Shown: one piece after another, positions 1 to 13,269 of the stretch | How the letters are laid out: each line of letters opens with the position of its first letter | How positions within the stretch are numbered: the first letter of the stretch is position 1 | Source: Rotaria sordida | Lineage: Eukaryota > Rotifera > Eurotatoria > Philodinida > Philodinidae | DNA: 64,000 nucleotides | Direction: 5' to 3' | NCBI GenBank assembly: GCA_905250125.1 | Contig: CAJNOL010000682.1 | Coordinates: 47,681-111,680 of the forward strand | Position numbers and translations under genes: made by a program | The notes under the pieces: generated by a model | Told to the model about the DNA's origin: nothing | Seen by the model: the letters and a program-made list of their open reading frames with translations, nothing else | The model's database searches: none

Positions 1-1892
1 ATTTTTCAAATGTAAACATCTAAGAAACTTTGATATGTACTTCGAACAATTTGCATAACTCTATACATTCTAAAACCTATTGATCTACTTATTTGTTGAG
101 AGCATAAGTAAACAAGAAAAAGACATCTTCAACTTCTATACTTGTGCTTAAATAATTAAAAGTTGAGATCTTGCTAAAAGAACACAAGTCAATAGTAATC
201 TATGTCGGGTACATGTTATTTTTTCAGAAAAAAGAACATGCAAAAGTTCACGTGAAATAAAAGAACATCACATAATCAATTTTTATTCTTATTTGTCAAA
301 TAAATTTTTTTTTTTTCATAAAATTACGCACGAGTCTCATTATTTATACAATATGCTATTATCTTGTTATCAGATTTTGAATGTGTTTAACTTTGACCTG
401 ATCGACACTAGAAAAATAATACAGTATTAACTTCGTATTAAAATGATATGCATCTTCACTTATAAGTTAATGCATCAATTAGAATTCAGAATGATTTGTC
501 GCTTTGTTTAGTTCAATTGCTTCATTCACAGAAATCGAATTTAAAGTTGATTGGTGCATTAACTTTAATACAGTTTTGAAAAGTGTCTTAACTTAATACA
601 CTTTTCAAAACTGTATTAAATGTGTATTAACTTTTCGACCAATCACGTTTCTTAATTCAATATTTACTTTTGTAATGTAGATCAGGTCATTATCTCGGAC
701 TTTTTCTTTTATGACAAACTTAGAAAGAATTTTTCTTTGACATGTTCTTTTCTACAATGCCTGTGTACATTTTCAGTATTATTGTTCTTAAATTATGTGC
801 ATAAAAAACAAACCATTGAAGCATACAGAGAGAATTGATTTGTATGAATGTATATTTTCGACGTCGAAACAATTGTTGTTTGTGACTGATTGGAATGATT
901 TAGTTAATCGGATATTAGTATTGTTGGGAAAATAATGAATATTTATTGGGAACTTGTTTTTCTCGAGCGAAGTAGATGTTTTAACATGTGTTATTCAAGT
1001 AAAAAATATGTGAAAATGTCATATAGAATATGTGACAATCCAATTCATGTCATAGACTGAAACTGTGATATTCGTTTATTCTATTTTTATTCTGCAGGTT
1101 TACTTGATGACTAGCTGACTCATTTAGATAATAAATAGCGTCGTAGAATAACAAGTGAATAAATAAATTTTCGTTTTCTTTTTATATTCAGATTTTATTA
1201 GATTAAAAAGAATCAGAGTGAAGATTTTTTTCTTTCTCTTTTATATCTTGCATTTGATTATATTTTATTGTGACCCGATGAACAAACATAGAGGTCCTCT
1301 TATAGAATAATATGACATCTGTTCTATAGCTTCAAATGATTTATGTCTGCTCTTTTGTTGACCCAGTAGAGAAAAATGTGTTAAAACCTAACTACAATTC
1401 TAAAAGAGTAATATATTCATAATAAATCCCAACAATAGATAAATAAAAGCATTTGCATGAATAATCATTTCTCTTTTATCTGGACTCTCTGAGCATGACT
1501 TCATTACTAATTTGCACCAAAAGAATAAAATTTAACTATTTATATATTCTTCTATCTCTTTAAATTTTGATTCTAATTGAAAAAAAAAAAATTTTTTTTA
1601 TGACTTAGTATGACGAATATAAAAAAATCTTTATTGTATTTATTATCATATGGATTATCAGGATTCTTATCAAGAGAAACCTTTCGATAATGAATCATGA
1701 AAATATTTCGAATAGTATCTGATTCATTATTTGACCTTTTGATTAGTTCCTTTTATGTTAATAAAAGACAATCAATCCTATGTGCGTCATCATCTTATGA
1801 ATAAGATTATCCTGATACTTTATATAACATCCGAAGAATGTCTAGAAATCAACGTAGGTGTTTTATATACATATTCTAAAAAATTATCTTAC
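1..1892. other. gene-poor AT-rich stretch
   Basis: Apart from the hairpin at 549-649 I see no supported gene here. If the minus-strand gene whose first coding exon lies at 1893-2048 is real, this stretch is at least partly its intron. No acceptor followed by convincing coding sequence could be picked out. Confidence 0.4.
549..649. repeat. hairpin repeat (short foldback/MITE-like)
   Basis: A perfect 22-bp inverted repeat (565-586 and 598-619) surrounds an 11-bp loop. The symmetry continues imperfectly outward to GATTGG at 549 and its complement near 645. This is the shape of a small foldback element. No target duplication is clear and no second copy was seen in the window. Confidence 0.6.
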
Positions 1893-2048
1893 CTCATCAG
1901 TTTTAACTCCTATTGAATTAGATTGATTAGATATTTGTCGAAGATTAATTCGTTTTTTCGTTTGCAATGATGACTTTGATTCATCTATTAAATCCTTAAT
2001 TGTCGATAATGATGATGGTGGAGTTTCAATTGTATAAAAATCGGCCAT
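1893..2048 (-). CDS. 5' coding exon of an unrecognised protein (partial)
   Basis: A 156-bp open stretch begins with ATG at 2048 and gives exactly 52 codons (starting MADFYTIETPPSSLSTIK, ending VKTDE). It stops at a good donor, GAG|GTAAG, in phase 0. An in-frame TGA lies 12 codons upstream, which supports this start. Composition (Ser/Thr/Lys/Gln, few hydrophobic residues) suggests a disordered, soluble N-terminus. Downstream exons are not visible to the left, so either the intron is longer than about 1.9 kb or the exon is an orphan. A strong donor-like AAG|GTAAGT on the same strand near 2505 could end a 5' leader exon. Family not recognised. Confidence 0.4.
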
Positions 2049-5000
2049 ATTTACACGTTTTTCTTTTTTTTTATCTTTATTTCATCTATATTCATAGAAA
2101 AATCGTCAATTATTCGAAACTAGTCTATAGAAGTTATGAATATACATAATAAATATTAAACGAGCTATTTTTTTTTTAAACGAATATATTGACGACAAAA
2201 CACAGGTGATATAAAAATAGATGACAAAAGAATAGCGATAACGATTCGTATGTGTGTCTGAGCATCTGTCGTTTGTGTAGTGATGATAGTAACCTAGTAT
2301 ATATGTCTCTCTCGTTTCTTTTGCATGCTCGACAAACGTATGATGGCTTGCTATTGTATGCACACACACACATATTATCGTAGCAAAAAAAAGAAGGAAA
2401 AATAGAACAAAATATCCGAAGAGAAAAGAATCATAACCGAGAAGAAAAGAAAGCAAGAAAAGGCACACATTACAACAAACGAGAGAACGAAAAGATGGAC
2501 TTACCTTGTTACATAGAATGACGTTCGCAATTGATGCCGTACCCCATACATGTTCTCACTTAAATGAAGATATAATGTCATTTAACAACTGAATACATTT
2601 TCATAGGTTGTTTTCTGTAGGGCAAAAGAAAAAGAATTTCATCATTTCTCTTCCTTTCATTTTTTTTTCTATGATTGTCATAGAAAAAAAAAGTTCTCAT
2701 GTGTACTTTTTTTTCTTCTTTTTATTTAAGTCAATATGTTTTTATTGTTATGTATGTTCCGTCTATTTTAAGTACACATACAACATATGAGTAGACAACT
2801 TCGATCAATAAATAATTGATCGAATGAAAAACAATTATTTGTGTTTATTTAAGAAAAAAAAAACGGAATTTATAAAATGTTAGAAAAACAATCGAATGGA
2901 TCAGTTGTATGAAAACAACAAATCTATTTTTGATAATGCACTAACTATGTCTCCCCTTTTTTTTTTCTATTCGATTGTGATTAATGGACAATGATAACCT
3001 TTTTCTTTCTGATGACTGACATCTACTATAGACGACTCAATATAGTATGTGAAGATTTTTTGAGTACGTATATTTACGTTATTAAACCACCTGCTAAGAT
3101 CGTCTTTTACACAATAAACACAAAAAAAAACAAAACAAAAAATAATTAATTTATCTATAACATTTTATATCTAAGTTGTTTTTAATAAAATTTTTGAAGT
3201 CAACTACTTATACTCATCTATAGACTATCAAAGAAATAGATAATTTTTATCTTTATTGTTTACCTGAAAAAGCTTAAAATAAAAATATGCTTTTTTTAGA
3301 TAATTTTAAAAATAAATTTACACAAGGCATTGACTATTTGATAGGGGACATGAGATATGAAGCAACAAAAGCATAAGCAAATAGTTAGTCAAAACAACAT
3401 ACGAAAATGATAATTTTATAGTTGTTTTGTTCTACAACAAATATTTTTGCTCTCATAATTGAATGTGATTAAGAGACTATTTTTATCTCATATTTGTAAC
3501 CAAAATGTCATGACAGAACCTTATTTTCATAAGATGATTGATCTTCGTCTGCAGAAAAGAACTTCTTTGGTGTCATATCAGATAGCTAAATGAAATATAG
3601 TTATTGACGTCAGAACTTGTGAAAGCGGTAGAGTAGTGCATATCTCCTGATAATTGAAAATTATTCGTTATTGTCTAATAAAACTGGCAAGATTTTTTTT
3701 TAAAATTTTATTACTCTAGTGAGACATTTTCTTACTCCTCACAATCTTAGGATTCTTACGTCGTCTCTAATTAGCATATAAATAAACAACAACAAAAACA
3801 AACAAACTATTCGAATAGATAAGACAAAAATTTAAAGTTTATTCAAAATGCAAATAGACATAGAACTATTTTGAAATACGTCAAACAATTTATAGTATAC
3901 AGTTAAGTGAGATATCAGATAGAGAGCTTATATTTATCTCAACCTCTTGAGCTTACATGTCATTCGACATTAGACATGTGTGATATTTAAGTAATTGACA
4001 AAGCGAATGTTTAAAGTGAACATGACGAAGACAATAAATGAGATAATGGCTCATTGATAGGACTATTGATTTTTTTTTAAGATAACCTATCACGATTAAA
4101 TCTCACTTCAATTCTCTATTTATATTTATTGTTTTGGAATAAAAAAAAATCTTTCAGATGTAATTAAACCATTTCTAAATTATAATCCAAGAAGAAAGAG
4201 CTCGTCGTTGAATGATAGTGAAATTACGGTATTGTAAGAAGTAAGAATTATTTTTTCATCAAAATAAAATAGATAAAACATCATTATTAGATTTTCATAT
4301 TTTATTAGAATATATTTGTCTGTTAAAATAAAATGAAATGTATGCTGATTAATATTATGTCATGTTATAAAGAATACAAAATAATTTCTTGAGAAAGATA
4401 TAAAGTGTCATTTCATAAGTCAAGTCATTTCTCAACATCAATTATATTTCAATCTAGATAAAACTTCTATGAAAATATGAAATTAATATCAGAAAATGTT
4501 GAATTCTCATTATATTCAAAATAATTGAAATTTTACATCGTCTCAATACGACTCCGTTTTTGTTTTCAATATAGATTATTTATTGTCAATATTATATAAA
4601 TAAAAATAAAATTCCATGTATGAACTAAATGAAATCGATCTTTTTCGTACAATTCGTTTCAAATTCTTAATGTTAATTTGTAAACTTGCAATTTATTTTA
4701 TGCAGAATTTTTTGCTCTATAAAACAGTCGATTTTGTTTTTTCAGTAAATTTTCCTTGCTTGCACAGACTTCAAACAATTCTCAGCAAGTTAATTTACTT
4801 AACTGAGATTTGTTTTTTCTTTGCAGATCTTTTCTAAAATTATGTCAGCTTTATGATTATCAGATCTGACATAAGATACATAATATATTATATAAAAATT
4901 TATAGAACATTCTAATTTCATTTTTTTTTTGACCTTTTTATTTATTTCTTCTTGATTATCTTACACAAACAGATGAAATATTTATTTGTGTATGTGACTT

Positions 5001-7628
5001 AGATTTTGACATTTCATTAGGAAAGTGTATATTTCAAAGTCAAAACCGATTCAATTCAACATGAAAATTACTTGTGAACAAATGAATACTATAAAAAAAT
5101 TTTCTATGAAGAAAAAGTGAAATTAGAAAGAATCTCTAAACAAAATGAAATCTTTTTTCAATTTCTACACATTTAATTATTCCAAAGTGGTAAGCATTTA
5201 CAATTCCCAAGTTTTGAAATATACCAATAAAAATACAGAATATCACGAAAAATATTCTGACATCGGTTTAATATCAATCGATCTTCTGTTAAATATTTTT
5301 CTAAGTATAATCGTAAATTTCTATTGTAAGTAGTCAATTTCAGATCTCCCAATCATTTACATTTTGAATAAACTAACACAAATTTTATTTTAAAAATTAT
5401 TATGTCAAACATTGAATCAGTTCAAAATAAGGCTTGAATATTTCCATCGAATTAAGTTGAAATTTTAATTTTTCAAAAGTTTTAATAGAAATGTTAAAGT
5501 CTGAATTCTATCAACAAGCTTATCTTCTTTTATTAAGGTGAGTATTAGATACAAAAAAAAAACTTAAAGATATCCTGTTATTTTTTTTTTACACATCGAT
5601 TCTAAGGTCAAATTAGACTCATACTGAGATATGTCAAATATCTATCTGACTAACATAAAGGAGCTCAAGGAAAAAACTCACATAATTAAAACAAATGGCA
5701 CAATTACTTTTTAAGCATAATCTATCACTATATCACGTTATCTCAAATAACACTACAGTCTTTTTTTTCTTGTTCCTATTTAAGAGAAAACCCAATGCTT
5801 TTAATTGTATCATTTCTAACCCACTATTCAGAAAAGAGATAAAAGCATTTCAATTTTTTTTCATACCAAATCGTAAAAATGTTTCATTTTTGTTTAATAA
5901 TAATATCAAGGAAAATCAAAGCCAAAAGAAAAAGACATCATGATTTTGTGATGGTGAAGTTATGATTTTGACGACGTTCCTTTTACTAATACAAGTAGAC
6001 AGTCACGAATCTAGCAGGAAAGTGCGGGCGGTGATCGTCTTCTCCTTTGAAATTGATGTGTGCTATGTCCTAAATATCTTTGTATTTTTATGAGATTTAC
6101 AGAAACAGATAATATGCATTTCTCACTAGTTTAAAGTTTATAGTGCTTATATTTTGAAATGAAAGATTTCAGAGAAAGAGAACATATTATATGTATATAT
6201 GCTCTACATAGTGTTATTACTTGTATCAAATATTCTTTTTCTTGTTGGATATGACTACTATTTTCGTCATACAGCCGATGAGCATTTGAATAGTTTTGTA
6301 TTGAAATACCTAACGGTCATGTTAACGGTTTATTTATGCTTGCTCTGCCAATGGTTAGTAAGTATACGATTGAGTAAAAATATCTATGCAATTCATGTTT
6401 CGAATCACGTTCGACACAGTGGTATCTTCTTTTCAAGTATCAAAGTTCATTTTCAAATTTATGCAACGTTACCAGTGACAACAGCGACAGATGAGAGAAG
6501 CTTTTTCGACATTAAAACTGATTAAATTATATCTTCAAAGTACCGTAGTTGAAAATCAACTAAACAGACTAATCATGATGTATGTGCATTCCATCATTTA
6601 CATAGATATCGAACAAGTTATCGAGAACTTTTCAAAAACGAAAAAATACAACACTAGAATTTCTTGTATGATTTTTTTTTCTTACTTATTTTTTTTTTCC
6701 ATAGACCACAGCATATATTTGAATAGTCGATAACAGAAAATATTAGAAAAATCATCACGAAAACTGTCTATAATCTGCTTCTGTTTTCCACCTATTCCAA
6801 AATTTTCTGAATTCGATCCTGGAAGTAGATAAACTATCATTTTCGGACCTCAGTATATTGTAAGACTACGAAAAGTTGATGAATATTGAAACAAAAAATT
6901 GATATTGAATAATATCATTTCACATTGTATACAACACAAAAACGATATTTTTTACGAAAGCTACAAAGTATGATCGCATAAATCACATCATTTGTCAACA
7001 TCAATTATATATGAAATCTAGACTAAGACTTCTATGTGACTATGAAATTGACATGTGACAACGTTAATTTATTCCTCACAACTCTTATTCCATTCCTACA
7101 CCGGAACATCATGTTGTACGGTGCCAGGAACTTAAAGTTTTTCGAATGTAAAGTATTACAATGCTAACTTATCTTCAATGGTTTTTTTTTCGCATCAGCT
7201 TCAATTCATCACATAAAAGATCTTCAACATAATCATAATTGTATTCAAATAGGCACTCATATACTACTCATTAATATAGTTCTTCATAATTCTGTCTGAT
7301 TCTAATATAATAAAAACTAATGTTTATATCGTGAATAAGATACAAAAAGATATTCATCATCCAAAGCACGAGTTAATAATTCGATGGTTTCACTAATAAA
7401 TATTTTTTTAATAATATTTTTACTAACTTCATAAGAAACCTTTTCTGTTTTTATACTATTGAGTCTTTCATATCATATAAATTCTTGAAAAGCAAAAGAA
7501 ACGTTTACCATCAATATATATCATCCTGAAAGAAAAATTATCATCCTTTATTAAACAATACAGCTGGCAATTTAATAACACAGCGACTATATATAAACAT
7601 GAAAACGGAATTTTTTTATTAAAAATGC
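2049..7628. other. intergenic, nothing supported
   Basis: About 5.6 kb of AT-rich sequence with many homopolymer runs. The short open frames here (for example 2106-2468 minus, 5695-5943 plus, 6199-6525 plus) are lysine/phenylalanine-rich by composition, have no splice context and match nothing I know. A slightly GC-richer patch near 5990-6060 is unexplained. Confidence 0.4.
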
Positions 7629-7961
7629 TTATTTTTTATGATTGGACATTAAATGAAATCCTTGCTGACTTTGTAAAATAAATTGCTCATTTGGCTTCAT
7701 TTTTTGAACATCAATCACATGTAGTTTTAAAGTCACTCTTGGGTGTGATAATATCTCATTTCGTTGAATTTTATTTGCCATCAATGGATACGTATTTGAT
7801 CGCATATCGTTTTTCCCAATTATTGATTTTGTTCGAGGTTGAAAATATGTTTTATATGCCGTTGATTTAAACTTTTTTGTCATTGAATTTGTTTGTGGTA
7901 CACTTTCGAATTTTCGTTTGATTTCATCATAATTAAAAATATATTCTTCATTGTTCATCAT
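7629..7961 (-). CDS. small unrecognised single-exon protein, 110 aa
   Basis: An uninterrupted frame opens with two consecutive ATGs at 7961 and ends at TAA (7629). The product is basic and hydrophilic (MMNNEEYIFNYDEIKRKFES at the start, SNHKK at the end), with no signal peptide, membrane segment or cysteine motif. Residue use looks protein-like rather than poly-K/F, unlike the noise frames nearby. It is divergent from the gene starting at 8370, with about 0.4 kb between them that contains a GA microsatellite, so the pair could share a promoter region. Function unknown. It could also be the last exon of a larger gene, but no obvious acceptor precedes the ATG. Confidence 0.45.
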   Translation of the reverse strand: MMNNEEYIFNYDEIKRKFESVPQTNSMTKKFKSTAYKTYFQPRTKSIIGKNDMRSNTYPLMANKIQRNEILSHPRVTLKLHVIDVQKMKPNEQFILQSQQGFHLMSNHKK

Positions 7962-8271
7962 TATTCTATATTTTCTCGTTTGTATTGCTCGAATACTTCG
8001 TATTTATACTTGGTAAAATTGGAAAAATGATGACTTCTTATATTTAATCATACATATGATAAACATCATCGACTGTTATAAAAAAAAATTAGACTGGTAT
8101 TGTTATTCTCATTTGTTATGCTTTTTCATTCATTAATATGTTCTGCTAATTGTTTTGTTACGCATTTCATCCATAATGACGACTGAGCAATCGTTTGGTG
8201 CGATTAATTATCGTTGTTACTCGAATCAAGTGTTTCAATTAACAGTGTGAAATTGAAGAGAAACATAGCAA

Positions 8272-8296
8272 AGAGAGAGAGAGAGAGAGAGAGAGG
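8272..8296. repeat. (AG)n microsatellite
   Basis: About 12 AG units lie about 75 bp upstream of the ATG at 8370, in the presumed shared 5' region of the divergent pair at 7961 and 8370. Confidence 0.85.
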
Positions 8297-8369
8297 AAGA
8301 AAAAAATAAAAATAAAAACACAAACAAAAACACAATTGACAGAAAAATAAAAATTATTTAAACAAAAAA

Positions 8370-10046
8370 ATGTTGAATAATGCTATCAATGGTGTTCTTA
8401 CAAAAAGCAAAGTTGGATCAAAACCATTTCAACATAGAATATTTAATGATATGATTAAACGTAATCAATATTATGAAGACGTTGAAAAAACAAAATATCG
8501 ATTGGAGAAATCCGCACCAAATGTACAAGATGTTAATCATACAAATATAAAACGAGTGAAGACAAAGAAAGTTGATCAACGAAAAATCAATCATGTTCTT
8601 CCTGAACCCAGAGATTTAAATCGGCGATACAAGTAAATATTATTAGAAAATACTTAATGTATAATTAGAATTGCATTAAGTCTTAAAAGTCAAGAATAGA
8701 AAATGAATATTACTCGTTTGAACATTCTTAGGTGATGTTATATCATCATGAAAAATGATCAGTAGAACATTTGTGAAATTAGAACAGAAAATATCGAATA
8801 CCATTGTTTCTATGGTAAATGAAAAGGTTCTTAGAAATATTTTTTGAATTTTGCGAGGAAAAGGTTTGAACTGAATTGCATTACAAAGTTCATCATTTTT
8901 ATTTCTATTCATAATGATGTTTCGAAAAATATCCTATGAAAAAATATTTTAGTATAATACTTCGTAACCATAGAAGGATATGATTTGAACCGACATAGTG
9001 AAGCTTTGAAATAAAATGTTTTGAAGAAAAAAATCTTCTGTTTATTTTGTATTATAATAAGTTATTGTGATTTTTTTGTTGTTGTTATTTTGAAAAATAT
9101 TTATTAAAAGAACTTATGAAAGGTGTTGAATTTCAGTAAATTTTACTGAGAATTTTGATGTGGACATACTAGTATGTTTTATTTAAGTTTAAATTTATTT
9201 CGAGTCTGTCAAAAGTCAGAAGAATAGATGAGTATCGTAAATAAATAGATATTGACTTCAGCAAAATGTGAAAGAGTTCAAGAAAAAAAATTCATTTGAA
9301 TCCAATTTTTTTATATTTTTTCGAAACTCTATAATATCAAGTATCTCATAACTATTGAAGCCTTTTATAAATTGATTAACTGCGCACCATACTCGATCGG
9401 GAACAGAATCGAAATGCTCGTTTCTGTTGTGTACTATCAAAGAAATAATTTTCAAGTAGAACATGTGTGCTCTGAGTACTGTAGGAATAGATATTTTTAA
9501 AGTTCTCTTTCAAGTAAATAAATAAGAATGTATAGGAAATAAGGAAGGCATTATAATTTCTCTTCGAATGGACCTCTATTTAGACAAGAATTATCATATT
9601 TACAAAGTGATAAACGTGATAATGAACGTGGTTTAATACATCTGAATAGTGATCCAATTAAAATATCATCACGTCCTTCGATTAATCAATCTTCATTAGT
9701 TTATCAAAATAAAAATTCATCCCTAAATCATAAACAACGTTTATCATCAATTAGTGAAGAAAATTCATTGATACGTATTATCGAGAAATCCCCATCAGTT
9801 CTCGGATGTTCATCATTAATAAATCAAAGTCAAACATCACGGAATCACATAATACCAATTCACGAACGATCATCAATGAATAAAATAAATTCAAGCCAAC
9901 AACATGATCGTTGGTTACGTAAATACAGTTTGCAACAAAATATTGCTAAAACAAGTGATGATCGTTTTTTTCTTCAACAACGTTCTCATTTAAATAACCA
10001 ACAAAAACGATTAATTGAACAAAAATTAAAAGAATTTTTATATTGA
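8370..10046 (+). CDS. unrecognised basic protein, two exons, about 253 aa
   Basis: Proposed join is 8370-8632 and 9548-10046. Exon 1 opens with ATG (MLNNAINGVLTKSKVGSK...) after an A-rich leader and runs to a donor at 8633 (AA|GTAAAT), two bases into a Lys codon. Exon 2 is an open frame from 9548 to TGA at 10046 (ending LKEFLY). Of the AG sites at its left edge, only the one at 9546-9547 restores the phase without a stop, which is the main reason for joining the exons. The acceptor is weak (purine-rich) and the 915-bp intron is long for this genome. The product is Ser/Asn/Gln/Lys-rich with no membrane segment, probably largely disordered. Family not recognised. The two pieces could belong to separate genes. 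Confidence 0.45.
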
Positions 10047-12398
10047 TTTTAATTATAACATTCCTTTTTGTGTAATAACAACGTTACACTATATTTTGTG
10101 CCGAGAGAGTGTTTTTCTATTGGAAAATTCAAGAAAAATTGTTTAACCGTTGTTTTTTATTGTTTCATATGTCGACCATAGTGTTTGGATTATAACACGA
10201 AATTGTTAAAATCCAGAAAATGATCCTTCCCAATATGATTCTGCATCGAAAAAGATCAATCCATTACTAGACTCGATATCTCATGTATTTTGGCAGTCTC
10301 AATAAATGTTTTTAATCTGAATTCTTTTCTTTCCAATGCATCATGAGTGACTGTATTTATTATACTCAATCAGGAGTCACACGATGAAAAAGAAACTAAT
10401 AAGATTTCAATGCAAAAAAAGAAAACATAAATGAGAAAAGAATTATTTTCTTTTTTGAAAGAATACAGCCGATTAGATACTAGGAGCTTGTTTAGATTAA
10501 GAATAGCACTATTTTTTCCAAAATAAAGATAGATCATTCACAACATATATCGCTGCTAATAGATGGCATCTATGCAATCTGAAGTGTATTAGAACTTTGG
10601 CTATCAGTTCTAAAATCACTTGAATGACTACATTTGTTGACGAAGAGACAGTTTATATGGAAAAAAGAGTATTGTTTAAGTTCTATAGTGATGTTGTGAA
10701 GGTGCAATGGTAAGGTTGAAAGTTTGAGAGTCTTTACATCATTCACAGTCTCACAGCTTGATCCTCACATCATCTTGAAACAGCATGTAAAATAAAATTT
10801 GAAATAACACATTTTTCGGTTATAGAAATTCAATAGGTGTGACAGCTATATCGAACGTATCCTCTCATTTGCAAACGTAAAATCGAAAATTCAAAGATTG
10901 TTAAATTCAATTTGACTTTATTTTTCAATGAATTTGAATTATTCAGATTAAAAAACAATTTTAGACTTCAAATTTTCGTTCTTTAGTTTATTATAAGCCA
11001 TTTTAAAAATAATCCAAAAATTGAAATCTTCTGTTTTTATTATTTAAAAATAATTACTGGGACAAATTTCAACTGCAGTTTTATTTTGAACAACTAAAAT
11101 TTGTAGAGTTCGCTTGATATATGCTTGCGACATTTCAATCTATTCAGTTGTTACTGGTAGAGTGCGCTAAACTACGTAGTACTCTTCTTTTTCTTCTCAA
11201 TTAACTGTTATATTTAGAGTTCATGAGACAGAATTGTCAGTATGAACGTCATAAACCTTTTTTTCGTATTGGAACACTATTTATTTCGTATTAGAACATG
11301 AAATCAAGCATTCATTGGAAACAAACTAATTGCAATAAACCAATATCTATATGCGACAAGGAAAGAATGTAGAAAAAGATGTGAACATAGAGAAGTTAAA
11401 ATTTGGGTATCGGTATTCAAATTCTCTTCAAACATGCATACACTGAGGTCACATTTTCAATAAACATTGAATAAACTTTCTGAGTTATGATAAAACCGAT
11501 ATTAAATCGACCTTCGATCTTAATCAAAATTATCATTAATCTAAGCCAAATTCAACCCTCCCTCTTGGTCGTGCTGCGTGAGTGTTCTTTTCTCAATACA
11601 AGAAGTAAATAAATTGACTTGTTAATAGCAGTCTTGATTAAGATTAAGATTCTTCGTATTTAAGCCTAACCAACAATGTCACTACGTTCAAAAAAATTTT
11701 TTTTTTATAAAAAAACACCTTACGCGATCAACTTATTCCAGTGACCTTGTTTAAAATAGCATAAAATTTCGTTGATCTTTTTTAAAACGATTTATTGGAC
11801 ACTACGCATATCATTCATCAAATCTTCTTTTTAGTACGGAGTACCAAAATTCATAATTTATGCAAAGTTAATAAAACTTTCAACATTAAATCGCCAGAAC
11901 TTTAAAAAATAGTATTGTTTTATTGTAAATTAAGTATATTCATCTTCCACAATCAGAGGTAGCACTTTGAGACTGCATTCACTTAGTTTCAAATAGATTA
12001 TATTCGACACTTAGAGGTCTTTCTACATTTAGTTAGATTTCTATTGCATACATTAGCGAACACTATATACGTCTTTTCTAAACTAAATACGTTTTGAATT
12101 GAAAGTTATAATTTTTAAATATGATCACTTATCATTGAAAACTTCAAAATTAAAATAATTAAGTTTTAGTCAATTTTAAAAAACAAAACAATTTAAGTTC
12201 ATAACTTTATTGTTGACTGAAGTTTAAAGTCTTGATAATATTTTAAAATTTTATTAGACTTATGATCGCAAATGAGAAGTAACCTCAAAATCTACATGTT
12301 TTAATAGTCATAACACCTTTTTCAGCATATAATTGAATGGGATAATCATAGATTATTTATCTGGAAAGATTACATTTTTTATATAAATAAAATAATTT
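10047..12398. other. intergenic, nothing supported
   Basis: About 2.3 kb of AT-rich sequence with no coherent open frame or splice-flanked exon. Only homopolymer tracts and scattered short inverted repeats are visible. Confidence 0.4.
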
Positions 12399-13077
12399 TC
12401 ATTTGTTTCTACTGATTAATAAAAACATTACAATTATATTGAAGAATTTTTCAATTTTATCTTTCATTTTTTCTTTTTCAGCTAATTCTAATTCAGTTAC
12501 GTTAGCAACTGAATCAACACGCACAGATGAATCAGATACTTTTATTTTATTCGTATCCATTGGTGTATTTACAATTAAAATACGAGCATTTTCAATACGT
12601 TTTGGCATGTTAAGACCAACACATTTTTCTAATAGAAAGCCTGAAAAAAAATAAAAATTATATTTTTTGGTTAATTAAAATAAATATTTTCTTACCTTCT
12701 TCAAAATATGAATCATTAAGATTATTTCTTAAATGTTTTATTATTTGAATATCTTGTAAATCAGTTTTATTCTAAATAAGATAATTTTTATTTTTTTGAT
12801 TAAATTAAATGGAGATATTTACATGTAAGTTTAATACAACATCAACACATAATTTCGAAAAATGATCTTTTCTTTTTTCGAGAATTTTTGAACTAAGGGT
12901 TATACAAGCAATATTCGTAAGATCACTTTTAAATTGTTCCAAATTTGAACTAATCAAATAAATATAAAATGCGACATTCGTAATGTCTTTTTGTTCTGTT
13001 GAATCGAAAACATGTTCATTGGTTTTTTTGCGCTCTGGAGGAAGTTTTCGAGCTAGTCTATGGATTGAACTCCATTC
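12399..13077 (-). pseudogene. CCT2: intron-containing fragment of CCT2 (TCP-1 chaperonin beta subunit)
   Basis: Three exon-like pieces join cleanly on the minus strand: 13077-12823, 12771-12696 and 12640-12399, with introns of 51 and 55 bp and GT/AG borders. They encode a continuous CCT beta segment: FKSDLTNIACITLSSKILE, KDHFSKLCVDVVLNLH, DIQIIKHLRNNLNDSYFEEG, then [20 protein letters not shown] and [11 protein letters not shown], ending [12 protein letters not shown]. This matches the intermediate/apical region of animal CCT2. The first 40 or so codons of the upstream exon no longer resemble the family and follow an in-frame TGA. After KIEKF the reading degrades and stops at TGA, while the family continues for about 250 residues. 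The ATP-binding N-terminus and the C-terminal half are absent. Retained introns indicate a genomic duplicate, not a retrocopy. Almost surely non-functional as a chaperonin. Confidence 0.8.
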
Positions 13078-13269
13078 TCATTTTCTTAGATTTTCCTTTT
13101 CTGGGATGTTTTCGTGATTCTAATCGTATTACGATCACAACTTGTCGTCGTTTCATAGTCGATTGTTAAGACAAGCCTACGTGAAGCTCGACGTTTCTCG
13201 TGTATATATATATATATTATGTGTATGCATAACGTTTTATCGTCCATGTCATAATTTTTGTGTAAATGG

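Noticed and set aside
2106-2468. 120-residue minus frame with Tyr/Phe-rich content
   Set aside because: Low-complexity AT-rich DNA, no recognisable motif, and no consistent gene model with the exon at 1893-2048.
9258-9464. 68-residue minus frame inside the proposed 8633-9547 intron
   Set aside because: No homology recognised and no splice context; probably chance, though it could be transposon debris.
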